From the NCBI GenBank assembly GCA_017549805.1, contig JAFYNJ010000008.1, forward strand, positions 124,001 to 188,000: a stretch of DNA of 64,000 bases. The letters are read 5' to 3'. The stretch is from Bacteroidales bacterium (lineage in GTDB: Bacteria; Bacteroidota; Bacteroidia; Bacteroidales; F082). Shown here in pieces: positions 17,401 to 26,425 of the stretch (positions are counted from its first letter, which is position 1; each line of letters starts with the position of its first letter). Made by a program: the position numbers and the translations under genes. Under the pieces are notes generated by a model. That model saw only the letters and a program-made list of their open reading frames with translations. It was not told the DNA's origin and ran no database searches.

Positions 17401-18964
17401 TAGGTCTCACACCATCGGTACCCCAGTTGCACGGGTCGGAATCGCCAGGGAACATGAAGTCGCAGGCAGGACCCACGGTACCAGCGACGCCTGGATAGGC
17501 ATTGCCGCCGTACAACATGCGGTTACCATCTTTCCAAATACCACGCAGCAGGTTGTAGTAGTCGGCTGCGTATTTCGGGTCACCCGTAGTGGAGTTGTCG
17601 TTGTTGTGATAGAGGAAACGGCGCATACCGAAACGTTCATCGTCAACGATACCGTTACCGAAGTTCACACCATTGATGGAAACGTCGCAGATCTGCTGCT
17701 GACCAACAGTGTCGTTGATGTAAATGGAGTCGCCCGAGACAGGGTCAATACCCATGTAGGTACTGGTGACCGTGAAGATGTATTTGGGGTTGTCCAAACC
17801 ATCGGCATCCATGTAAGGACCCTGGAAGAAGTCGATACCCACCGCCGGAGGCTGGTCGCCGTAGGATTCAGGCTCACCATTACCGTCGATGGCCTTACCG
17901 TTATAGCCATAGCCGAGACCACGTTGGACGTCGCATCCCACATAGTCGTCCTTGGCATAACCGAGGTCAACGTCGGTCCAGGGGCAGAAATACGTACCCG
18001 TCAACTCGTAAGTGGAACGGTTAATGATTTCGTAACTGCAGAACGACATGTTGTTGATTTCATCGTTGGTTGCGAAACCAAAGGCTTGAGCGCGAACTTC
18101 AATACCGATGGCGGCACCGTTGGATTCCGTATGGGAGTTACCTTTGTCGTTGAACACCCACCACAAGGTTTGGTCGCCCTTCAACACTTGGTCGGCGAGA
18201 ACCGTACCATGGATAACGTCTTCACCATAGTATTCCTCTTCCAAGGTTTTAATCTTGGTGTGGCAGAGTTCGTTCTCAATATCATAGTATGGGAAGTCAC
18301 CAGCGTAAGGGTTGTACTCACCATTACCATCCCTATCAAAGAAGGGGGCCATGTAGTGGCTTACGCCTTCATAGCTACCACCGACCACTTCAGGGTGGGC
18401 AGGCCATTCCAGAATCACCTTCGGGATGCTGTAGTCTTCCGACTCCACAAACGCACCCGTTTCATCCAAATGGCTCAAGAATTCATCCACTTCAGCGCGG
18501 GTGATCTTCCAGATTTGGTCCCATTGGGCGCAGGTGACTTCATCGATGGAAGCACCCTCGAGGGTCAAAGGACCAGTCCAGAAGTCGTTACCACCGTTCA
18601 GGTCGGGACCTTGGCGGAAACGGACAGCAGAACATTTCAACTGGTTGTTGATGTCAAGACCAGCGATCCAAAGGGCGCCAGCAAACAGGGAAGTTGCGGA
18701 ACCGTTGGCTGGGATGAAGTATTGGGCTCCGATACCACCGGGGAGGTCCCACCACATGTCACCACCAGCATTATAACGTGTTCTGACGTTGTTGATGTTC
18801 AACCATTCGAAAGCGGACGATGGAGAACAACCGGCCGTAGTCTGTTTCAGCTCTCTGGAACCTTTTGAGGGATTACCATCGCCTACCCAGACATGAGCCT
18901 TTGCGGGAATTGTTACGCCCACCATAAGGAGCGCGACAAACAATAAACGTGTTATATTCTTCAT
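14417..18964 (-). CDS. Giant secreted surface protein with T9SS type A sorting domain
   Basis: This 1515-residue protein begins with a signal peptide (MKNITRLLFVALLMVGVTIPAKA) followed by VWVGDGNPSKG. The body is rich in Asp, Asn, Gly and aromatic residues and has a calcium-loop-like stretch DRDGNGEYNPYAGDFPYYD near residue 225. The end, from about residue 1412 (VVPNPYYAYSS, NCTVTIYNLAGTKIRQF, ASGFYLIHVKD, RTIKFFGAM), is a T9SS type A sorting domain. I do not recognise an enzymatic domain. It lies between a TonB-dependent receptor gene (gap of 39 bases) and a PorV-like barrel gene (38 bases), all on one strand with one promoter visible. It may be the surface component of an uptake or adhesion complex, much as SusD partners SusC. 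Confidence 0.85.
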   Translation of the reverse strand: MKNITRLLFVALLMVGVTIPAKAHVWVGDGNPSKGSRELKQTTAGCSPSSAFEWLNINNVRTRYNAGGDMWWDLPGGIGAQYFIPANGSATSLFAGALWIAGLDINNQLKCSAVRFRQGPDLNGGNDFWTGPLTLEGASIDEVTCAQWDQIWKITRAEVDEFLSHLDETGAFVESEDYSIPKVILEWPAHPEVVGGSYEGVSHYMAPFFDRDGNGEYNPYAGDFPYYDIENELCHTKIKTLEEEYYGEDVIHGTVLADQVLKGDQTLWWVFNDKGNSHTESNGAAIGIEVRAQAFGFATNDEINNMSFCSYEIINRSTYELTGTYFCPWTDVDLGYAKDDYVGCDVQRGLGYGYNGKAIDGNGEPESYGDQPPAVGIDFFQGPYMDADGLDNPKYIFTVTSTYMGIDPVSGDSIYINDTVGQQQICDVSINGVNFGNGIVDDERFGMRRFLYHNNDNSTTGDPKYAADYYNLLRGIWKDGNRMLYGGNAYPGVAGTVGPACDFMFPGDSDPCNWGTDGVRPNNGYNQDGKYWTDSEAGNEAADRRFMQSAGPFTLKPGAVNYITFGVPWARANSGGPLASVELLRVTDDKCQALFDNCFKVIDGPNAPDLTIRELDQKLIIYLSNSAISNNYKEGYVEIDPEIPEYRPDDSTQKSDRYYRFEGYKVYQLANAEVGADELDNNAKARLVFQCDIHNGVSHLVNYAWNEQIGAIVPSLKVEGGDGGITHSFIVTEDKFATTENPALVNHKTYYFMAVAYAYNNYLTYSQEPSETFGLYGQQTPYLEGRKNITCYSAVPHKIVNGTVMQCEYGQRPAITRIVGQGNGGNELELSQESIDELFTKKVANTYDENGNKIVFGHPDYPIIYHPQYKVGYGPLNVKVIDPLNVKTTSYELWFDTLFEVKTTNVSSNNLVSLPIDETQPISTTNNQSGSEATRMASHWYLKDLESDEEPIRSDTITTYADEKMFIDRGISITIEQPWNVGPTAVGYLYDNSSSTDPWNVAYEALAKNSGMITSSLIFQDSTSKWLDGIRDKDIPGSVLNWIRAGNYYDFENTANNDYNMNGGMVAYDPNESFEKIANRTWSPFALVPYQKNSVYPVPSTKSIQPEYFSRVASVDIVLTSDRSKWTRCPVIEMCVDDKLSQNGAKKFNLRKAPSVDMDGNPYMVDGQPFSDWTQDTASMYVSDDPNDPNYISPQGMSWFPGYVIDVESGARLNLAFGENSYLEDLNGRDMMFNPPALQKATVEELYGDNTQYYDPTLFRQVDQEAVFGGMHYVYIFGMDKPRASELPNGTPYPVERFYSPAYDAGYHGFDMLNMFQNNSTDEKNLQHLFYRQCMYVGMPMGVEGTTWLEPGNDAKIRIRVAKPYDKGYGVCELDSLYSELDINGLYPKYNFVIEGLDPVWNDPEKTESDLDLITVVPNPYYAYSSYEKNALNNLVKITNLPNNCTVTIYNLAGTKIRQFKKDNELPSIDWDLTNFANTPVASGFYLIHVKDNTSGGERTIKFFGAMRLIDLNTF

Positions 18965-19003
18965 AATATCTGTGATTATTCGATTAAATTCTACCATCAT
19001 TCA

Positions 19004-22000
19004 TTAGAAGTTGAAGCTGGCACCAACCTTGATCTGACGCGGGGTCGAGTATCTTCCACCATTGTTCCTGTAGATCTCATACAATTGGATGAATGCCTCA
19101 GGATCCAACTGGTTGCGGATTTCCTGCTGATACTTCGAAGAGGTGAGGTAACCATCGTCGTCAGCATCGCCAGTAGCAGCGTACACCGACAAGATGTTCT
19201 TGGCATTGAGGAGGTTGGTTATATTGACATACACATTGAAGTAGGCTTCGTGACCCGTCTTGCCTTCCTTGTTGCCACCAATGGTGAAGTAGAAGTCCTT
19301 GTCGGCACGGAGGTCGATCTTGAAGGAGGCAGGCATTCTGGAGCCGAAGTAGGTACCTTCGAGCAAGTTGTTGCCGCCAGACAGCGGGGAAGAAACGGTA
19401 CGGGAAGCGGTGTAAGGAGCACCAGAACCACCAGTGACCGTCATAGCAACACCAGCATTGGCAAGCAACTGGATCGGGGTCTTGCCCGACTTGTCGCGAT
19501 TGATGACGGGACCATCATATTTCTTGCCAGAGCTGAAACGATAGTCAACGGTCAAACCGAGCATGTGACGACGGTCGAATCCGGTCGGGAAGGTTGATCT
19601 CAGGTTAGGAACACCTGCATTGATCAAAGCGGAAGCGGTCGTGGTGGAAGCACCGGTCATGTTAGCATACTGCAAGGTGTAGTTGGCACGGACACGGATG
19701 TTCTTGGTTCTACGGAGGTCGTACTCAGCGGTGAGACCCTTCGTGGTACCGAAGTCCAAATTGCTGTAGGAAGTGTAGTCCTTAGGATAAGCACCCGTGA
19801 GACGATACAACTGGATCATGTTACGGATCTCACGATAGTAAGCCGTGATGGTCAAGGATGAAGTGTTGTTCAGTTTCTGGGTGAAACCAAGTTCATAGTC
19901 AACAGTCTGCATCGGTTTCAAGTTGGGGTTGGCAATGGCGCCCGAAACATCGTTGAAATAATAATAGGTAAGCGGAGAGATGAAATATGAACTGGAAGGA
20001 CGCTGAGTCAACACATCATAGTGAGCGAAGAACAAAGCTTCATCAGAAATCGGGAAGGAGAAGGAGATACGAGGCATGAAGTTCCAAGTAGGCTTGTAAT
20101 CCTCGAAGGACTCCTTGTCAACACGCTGTTGGTCAGCTTTCTTGATCCACGGAGAGATACCGGAACCCTTGTCCAAAACCGTCGGAGAAGCAATTTCAGC
20201 ACCTTCGGCGTTGAACCAAGTGCTTCCAGTACGATAACCGACAACCTCGCTGATGTCAGTGATCTTGTTGACATAAACGGCATAGTCGTCACCGATGTTG
20301 CTCGGAACCACCACTTCTTCACCAGTGGAAGGAAGCGTGATCTTACCATTCTGTCTCAAGTCGCCAACTTTATAGTAATCGTAAAGGATGAACGGATCTT
20401 TCAACACATATTGGTTAGCATCGAAACGGTCGGCACGGAGACCAATCTGGAAGATCAGGTCTTTGAAAGCGAACTTGTCTTGGATGTAACCGGCAGTATA
20501 GATCGGCTGGCTAGAGGCCACTGGACGGGTGAAGAAGTTATTGCCATTGTCGTCGGTAATATTCTCAGTGAAGAAGTCGTCCAGCGTAGGACGTTCGCCC
20601 CAGGAATGCTTCTTACCATCGTAGGTATAGCCATAGTAGGAAACATAGAAGTTACCATCGCGGGTGAGCTCATCGGGAGCAAACATGCTGATGTTGAGGC
20701 CACCGTTGACATAGCCTTTCTTCATATTGCCATTCTCATCATAATACATGATGGAGTTGTCGTTGAAGTTGTAGGAGTCGATGAGGATGTACTCCGTACC
20801 ATTGATAGGAAGGTTCATTGCCTTACGCAGATTGGCGTCGAAGACATATTGTGCGTTGGCATCATAGAATCTATGGTATTTGACGGTATCAACAAAGCCG
20901 TCATAGCTGATGGCATACGGGTTATCCATATCCAACTCGGAAATATGCGCATTCACCAAGCTACGCATGAGGGTCCAATAGTCGGTGCTATAGCTCATGC
21001 CGCTTGAATTGCGTTGTTCATATTGGAAACCGAGTTTGATTTCGTGAGAGCTTTCACCCTTGCCAATGGTCATGGAGGCGTTGACATTCACGGAGAACTG
21101 GTCGCTAACCGACTTGTCGTAGTTCGACATCAAGGAGCCTGGAACTGCATACATCTGATAGATGTAGTTGGGGTTTCTACCATTGATCAAAGCACCACCC
21201 AACTGCAGGTTGGTGAAGTTGTCATAGTAGCCGCTGGCACCATAACCTTGGTTCAGTTCCAAGTAGTTCTCGGTATAGCGGGCGAGCAGCGGGTTGAACT
21301 CAGAAGCCTGGAAATCGACCAGGGTGTCATAGTCCCAAGAGTTCAGCACCATGACATTGGTGAAGTTTCTATAGCTGCCATCGGCCATGAGCACCGAGTC
21401 AACATCACCCAACTGATAGGTAGGAGTCTTGTGGGTGATGAAACGTCCCAAGTTGCCGTAAGCAAAGATGTTGTCCCACAAATCCGGGTCGCCGTCTTCG
21501 CTGGTAAATCTTGTGTAGTCGGCTTGGATGCTGTAGTAGAAGTTACGGATCAGCGAGGTGCTTTCAGGAGCCGTGGGGAAACGCTGGGTAAAGCGGACAT
21601 AACCACGGGTGGTTCCATTCTTGTAGATGGAGTTCTTGGCCGTATTGAAATACGAGAAGGAAGATGCGAAGTCGTGACCTTGCGATCTGACGAACGATCC
21701 ACCCACGGTGAGGTTGATGGTCTCCGTAGTACGGATGTTGATATTACCGGAGAGGTTCACCGAATAGTTGCTCGTGTTGGTGGAATACTTGGAGTAAACC
21801 AAATCGCTCTTCTTGGTGAAGGAAGCGGTTTGATAGGTACCGCCACCAATGCCTGACGGGACAAGCGGGGTTTCCTCGATGTATTTTTGATATTCTTCAT
21901 TGGCGGTATAGTAACCGACAGCGGAGAGGGCTCCTACCTTGTGATAGGTGAGGTCGCCAGCGAGGAAGAAACCAAGCAGAGCGGTCTCGGCTTGCTTACC

Positions 22001-22768
22001 CTTGATGAGCGGTCCCTGAACGCTGAAGCCCAAACGGTTGTGGCCATATCCTTCAACTGAGGTTTCCAATTCCAAACCGGCACCGAAAGTACGGCTGGGA
22101 CCCTTCGTGGTCAAGTTGATGATACCGCCCATGGCGTCACCGTACATGGCGGGAGTACCACCGAGGATGACGTCCACCTGGTCAATAGCACTCTGAGGCA
22201 CGCTGGCACTACCGATTACCTTCACACCGTCGATGTAGTAAACCGCGCTTTCACGAGAACCACGGATACTACCGACTTCACCGTCAGCGGTAAACACACC
22301 ACCGACAGTGGAGGCGACGCCTGAAGCCGAACGGTTTGGCAACTTAGCGATTTCCTCTGCCGTGATGGATGCACCGGAAGTGGTGTTATCCTTCGAGATC
22401 AGAGGCACCTCGTAATCGATAACCGTGACCTCCGTCAAGCTGATGGCGCCACTGGTCATCTTAATGTTCCAATCGGTGATCTTGTTGGCCGGGATGATAA
22501 TGCCGTTCAAGACATAGTTGTTGTAGCCAACGAAAGTCGCCTTCAAATCATACGTTCCCGGAGGAATGGGGTTGATGTCGTAGTTACCATCGAAATCCGA
22601 AGTCGCGCCACCAATCATCGTTCCGCCTTTTTCGAGGACGATGTTGGCGAATGATACGGGCTGACCCGTTTCATCGGTAACCTTTCCTTTGAGTCGTCCT
22701 TGCTGCGCGAAAGCCAACGTACAAGTCGCTAACACAATTGCAAGGGTCATTAGTAAATTTCTAAACAT
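19004..22768 (-). CDS. TonB-dependent receptor, SusC-like, with carboxypeptidase-regulatory domain
   Basis: The 1254-residue product has a signal peptide (MFRNLLMTLAIVLATCTLAFA). A carboxypeptidase-regulatory-like domain follows (LKGKVTDETGQPVSFANIVLE, residues about 24-105). The plug domain contains RGSRESAVYYIDGVKV and DQVDVILGGTPAMYGDAMGG, and a long beta-barrel ends in the terminal aromatic IKVGASFNF. It should import a large or scarce substrate across the outer membrane using TonB energy. It is the first gene of a three-gene unit with a giant T9SS cargo and a PorV-like barrel; there is no SusD gene. Substrate cannot be deduced. The promoter upstream is well formed. Confidence 0.93.
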   Translation of the reverse strand: MFRNLLMTLAIVLATCTLAFAQQGRLKGKVTDETGQPVSFANIVLEKGGTMIGGATSDFDGNYDINPIPPGTYDLKATFVGYNNYVLNGIIIPANKITDWNIKMTSGAISLTEVTVIDYEVPLISKDNTTSGASITAEEIAKLPNRSASGVASTVGGVFTADGEVGSIRGSRESAVYYIDGVKVIGSASVPQSAIDQVDVILGGTPAMYGDAMGGIINLTTKGPSRTFGAGLELETSVEGYGHNRLGFSVQGPLIKGKQAETALLGFFLAGDLTYHKVGALSAVGYYTANEEYQKYIEETPLVPSGIGGGTYQTASFTKKSDLVYSKYSTNTSNYSVNLSGNINIRTTETINLTVGGSFVRSQGHDFASSFSYFNTAKNSIYKNGTTRGYVRFTQRFPTAPESTSLIRNFYYSIQADYTRFTSEDGDPDLWDNIFAYGNLGRFITHKTPTYQLGDVDSVLMADGSYRNFTNVMVLNSWDYDTLVDFQASEFNPLLARYTENYLELNQGYGASGYYDNFTNLQLGGALINGRNPNYIYQMYAVPGSLMSNYDKSVSDQFSVNVNASMTIGKGESSHEIKLGFQYEQRNSSGMSYSTDYWTLMRSLVNAHISELDMDNPYAISYDGFVDTVKYHRFYDANAQYVFDANLRKAMNLPINGTEYILIDSYNFNDNSIMYYDENGNMKKGYVNGGLNISMFAPDELTRDGNFYVSYYGYTYDGKKHSWGERPTLDDFFTENITDDNGNNFFTRPVASSQPIYTAGYIQDKFAFKDLIFQIGLRADRFDANQYVLKDPFILYDYYKVGDLRQNGKITLPSTGEEVVVPSNIGDDYAVYVNKITDISEVVGYRTGSTWFNAEGAEIASPTVLDKGSGISPWIKKADQQRVDKESFEDYKPTWNFMPRISFSFPISDEALFFAHYDVLTQRPSSSYFISPLTYYYFNDVSGAIANPNLKPMQTVDYELGFTQKLNNTSSLTITAYYREIRNMIQLYRLTGAYPKDYTSYSNLDFGTTKGLTAEYDLRRTKNIRVRANYTLQYANMTGASTTTASALINAGVPNLRSTFPTGFDRRHMLGLTVDYRFSSGKKYDGPVINRDKSGKTPIQLLANAGVAMTVTGGSGAPYTASRTVSSPLSGGNNLLEGTYFGSRMPASFKIDLRADKDFYFTIGGNKEGKTGHEAYFNVYVNITNLLNAKNILSVYAATGDADDDGYLTSSKYQQEIRNQLDPEAFIQLYEIYRNNGGRYSTPRQIKVGASFNF

Positions 22769-22817
22769 ACCTTGTGATTTTATGTTATACTTCCTATTAA
22801 ATGCATTAAAAAGGCTT

Positions 22818-22849
22818 CAAAAATATAAACTTTTTACGTAGCACACAAG
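22818..22849 (-). promoter_or_regulatory. Promoter for the TonB receptor/cargo/PorV module
   Basis: The minus strand shows CTTG (22846-22849), 20 bases, then TATTTTTG (22818-22825). It lies in a 230-base AT-rich gap that otherwise holds nothing recognisable. The leader is about 45 nt. Confidence 0.6.
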
Positions 22850-22998
22850 AAAAATCAGTTTTTAGTGCCATTTTTTTACTCATAAAATTTTTAACATTTT
22901 ATAAACACTATGATAACGAGAGAATTAGAAAAAAAGCAATTCAAGCGGTTTTTTACATGGTTCAAAATGTTTTTTAACCGATTCACACCTATTTTATA

Positions 22999-23250
22999 TT
23001 AATACCGTCTTAAATGCCGGTTCAACTCGCGCGCTCTTTTCCGATCCTCCTTGATCATTTTCTTGGTTTTCGGCGCCTGATGCTCATAATGGGCCTCCTT
23101 GGCTTCCTTATAATCCTTTCTGGCTTGCCGCTCTTGTTTTTCCATCATCCGCTCAGCCTTCCGAATCGCCCTGCTGGAGCGGCTTGTCGCGCAGGAGGCC
23201 ATCATCAACAACGACAGGCCGAACGCCATTATCAACAAGCTTTTCTTCAT
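22999..23250 (-). CDS. Small basic lipoprotein of unknown function
   Basis: This 83-residue protein starts with a lipoprotein signal whose lipobox is MASC, with the modified cysteine at residue 20. The mature part is about 63 residues, highly charged and probably helical: SRAIRKAERMMEKQERQARK followed by KEAKEAHYEH and KKMIKEDRKRARELNRHLRR. It has no recognised domain. The helical, Arg/Lys-rich make-up could suit binding to peptidoglycan, lipopolysaccharide or nucleic acid, but nothing proves this. It has its own promoter and is divergent from another lipoprotein gene. Being short but with a clean signal, promoter and normal codon use, it is very probably real. Confidence 0.75.
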   Translation of the reverse strand: MKKSLLIMAFGLSLLMMASCATSRSSRAIRKAERMMEKQERQARKDYKEAKEAHYEHQAPKTKKMIKEDRKRARELNRHLRRY

Positions 23251-23271
23251 AACTGCATGTTTATTGTTTTA

Positions 23272-23279
23272 CAAAGATA
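23272..23279 (-). promoter_or_regulatory. Bacteroidota -7 element for the small lipoprotein gene
   Basis: The minus strand reads TATCTTTG, 21 bases before the ATG at 23250, back to back with the promoter at 23300. Confidence 0.6.
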
Positions 23280-23299
23280 AGGATTTCGAAAAAAACAAG

Positions 23300-23307
23300 T
23301 ATCTTTG
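23300..23307 (+). promoter_or_regulatory. Bacteroidota -7 element abutting the 23312 ATG
   Basis: TATCTTTG followed by CGAC and then the ATG. Only 4 bases separate the element from the start codon, so the transcript would have no leader or only a few bases. Confidence 0.6.
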
Positions 23308-23311
23308 CGAC

Positions 23312-23761
23312 ATGAAAAAAAGCGTTGTCCTATTACTTCTCCTATCAACAATGGTTTTCCTCGGCTGCGAAAGCGAACCGGAGAACCCCAACTACCCCAA
23401 TGCCATTATAGATTTCACCATCAACCTGAACCAGAATTCATACTATGATCTCAGGGTGGTAAGCGGCTACATGTACCTTACCTCCGACTACGAGAGCAGC
23501 AGCCGCGGCATCATCGTTTACAGATACTCTCTGGATGAATTCAGAGCCTACGACCGCCTTCCTCCGAACAACCCCAATGCCTGCTGCGACGAACAAGGCA
23601 ATTGCACCCGACTGGTGGTGGAATCACCTTTTGTCATTGACCACTGCAACGACATCAAGTACAACATCCTGAATGGTGATATTGTCGAAGGCAATGGCGT
23701 CTATCCTTTGATCCAATACCACACCAGCTTCAACGGCTACGAGTTGCACATATATAATTAG
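23312..23761 (+). CDS. Lipoprotein resembling a Rieske-type fold that lacks cluster ligands
   Basis: The 149-residue product has a lipoprotein signal ending FLGC, Cys at 19. The order of segments (GIIVYRYSLDEFRAYDRLPP, a CC-containing turn, VVESPFVIDHC, YNILNGDIVEGNGVYPLIQY) resembles Bacteroidota lipoproteins built on the Rieske fold. The paired Cys-x-His and Cys-x-x-His ligands of a 2Fe-2S cluster are not present in the usual form, so it is probably not an iron-sulfur protein. The fold assignment is by pattern memory only. The ATG sits 4 bases after the -7 element. The stop codon TAG is the first part of a heptamer array. Confidence 0.7.
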   Translation: MKKSVVLLLLLSTMVFLGCESEPENPNYPNAIIDFTINLNQNSYYDLRVVSGYMYLTSDYESSSRGIIVYRYSLDEFRAYDRLPPNNPNACCDEQGNCTRLVVESPFVIDHCNDIKYNILNGDIVEGNGVYPLIQYHTSFNGYELHIYN

Positions 23762-23795
23762 GAGTGAGGAGTTAGAAGTTAGGAGTTAGGAGTTT
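23759..23795. repeat. Heptamer array joining two convergent stop codons
   Basis: After TAGGAG the plus strand reads TGAGGAG, TTAGAAG, TTAGGAG, TTAGGAG and TTTTC in 7-base phase. The stop of the 23312 gene (TAG at 23759-23761) and the stop of the convergent DAHP synthase gene (23786-23788) both fall within the array. Confidence 0.88.
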
Positions 23796-24850
23796 TCAAA
23801 AATAGAGGTTTGGCGTTGGATGGAGGAATGATGGATTGCCTCAAAGACTTTTTTGATGAGTTCGGGAGATAAGCCCAGTTCCATTCCTGTATTGAGATGT
23901 TCGGAAAGGATCTGCTTCCAACGGTCCATCTGAACCACTGTCAGACCCTTTTCTTTTTTATACTCACCGATTTGGCTTGAGACATTCATGCGCCGTGCCA
24001 GTAACTGGAGCAACTCGGCATCGATGTCATCAATCTCGCTTCTCAGTGCAGCCAGCATCGGATCGCTGCCGTCAGCCTGCTGTGAACGGGGCAACAAGGC
24101 ACCTATCAACTCGCCAAGAGCGTCCGGGGTGATTTGCTGGTCAGCATCGGTAAGCGCCCGACTGGGATCATGGTGGCATTCCACCATCAAGCCGTCGAAA
24201 GCCAAGTCCACCGACTTCTGGGCGGTATTCTGAAGCAGTTCCCTGCATCCGCAAATATGGCTGATGTCGGTGATGACCGGAACATCAAGCATCCGTTTCA
24301 ATTCAATGGGTATTTCCCACATCGGGTAATTCCGATAGGCCGTTTCCTTATAATATGAAAAACCGCGATGGATGGCCGCCAGGTGTTTCAAACCTGCTTT
24401 TTGGAAACGCTCAAAGGCGCCGATCCAAAGGTTCAGGTCGGGTGAAACGGGATTCTTGATGAACATAGGAATGTCAACACCGCGCAAGGCATCGGCCAGC
24501 TGTTGTACCGAGAAGGGATTGACAACGGTTCGAGCACCGACCCACAAGGCATCGACACCATATTTCAAAGCCATCTCAACATGTTCAGGAGTAGCCACCT
24601 CTGTTGCAACGGGAAGGCCTGTCTCTTGCTTAGCCTTCAGGAGCCAAGCCAAGCCCTCCTCTCCCCTGCCCTCAAAAGCATCGGGACGGGTACGCGGCTT
24701 CCAGATGCCGCCGCGAAGCAGCTTTACCTCGGGGATCTGTGCCAACGCTTGCGCTGTGGCAAGGATTTGCCTTTCGTTCTCAACACTGCAAGGGCCGCTG
24801 ATGATGAGGGGGGCGCTAGGATGGGTAAACCAAGAAGTCAAGTAGGCCAT
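23786..24850 (-). CDS. Bifunctional DAHP synthase / chorismate mutase (type II)
   Basis: The enzyme would catalyse the first step of the shikimate pathway and, through its fused mutase, turn chorismate into prephenate. In this 354-residue protein the first 250 residues form the DAHP synthase barrel, with ISGPCSVENE, LLRGGIWKPRTRP, ATEVATPEH, FIKNPVSPDL and MVECHHDPSRALTDADQQ. Residues about 265-354 are an AroQ-type chorismate mutase (IDDIDAELLQLLARRMNVSSQIGEYK). This fusion order is common in Bacteroidota and is thought to give feedback control through the mutase domain. The last codons are provided by the heptamer array shared with the convergent gene. Confidence 0.95.
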   Translation of the reverse strand: MAYLTSWFTHPSAPLIISGPCSVENERQILATAQALAQIPEVKLLRGGIWKPRTRPDAFEGRGEEGLAWLLKAKQETGLPVATEVATPEHVEMALKYGVDALWVGARTVVNPFSVQQLADALRGVDIPMFIKNPVSPDLNLWIGAFERFQKAGLKHLAAIHRGFSYYKETAYRNYPMWEIPIELKRMLDVPVITDISHICGCRELLQNTAQKSVDLAFDGLMVECHHDPSRALTDADQQITPDALGELIGALLPRSQQADGSDPMLAALRSEIDDIDAELLQLLARRMNVSSQIGEYKKEKGLTVVQMDRWKQILSEHLNTGMELGLSPELIKKVFEAIHHSSIQRQTSIFENS

Positions 24851-24870
24851 AATGAAACGATTCTTGCCTG

Positions 24871-24878
24871 CAAAGGTA
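24871..24878 (-). promoter_or_regulatory. Bacteroidota -7 element for DAHP synthase/chorismate mutase
   Basis: The minus strand reads TACCTTTG followed by CAGG, 20 bases before the ATG. Confidence 0.6.
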
Positions 24879-24954
24879 AAAAATACGATGATTATTCATT
24901 AAAATTTCGTTTCTTTGCATTTCAATTAATAGGTAACAAACAAAACAACATAAC

Positions 24955-26394
<1,440 letters not shown>

Positions 26395-26425
26395 GATAAG
26401 AGATAAGAGATAAAAGATAAAAGTT
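26395..26425. repeat. Heptamer array between asnS and rpoN
   Basis: The stop of asnS is followed by GATAAGA, GATAAGA, GATAAAA, GATAAAA and GTT, then the rpoN ATG. The unit is 7 bases and the array fills the whole gap. Confidence 0.92.

Noticed and set aside
17384-18868. 494-residue open frame opposite the giant T9SS cargo gene
   Set aside because: It is a shadow of the real gene, rich in Val, Thr and Gly runs from complementing codons, without a start context or homology.
22850-22998. TGGCAC-like sequence in the AT-rich gap as a sigma-54 promoter
   Set aside because: The second half (TTGCA at the right spacing) is missing; a normal TAnnTTTG promoter lies closer to the gene.
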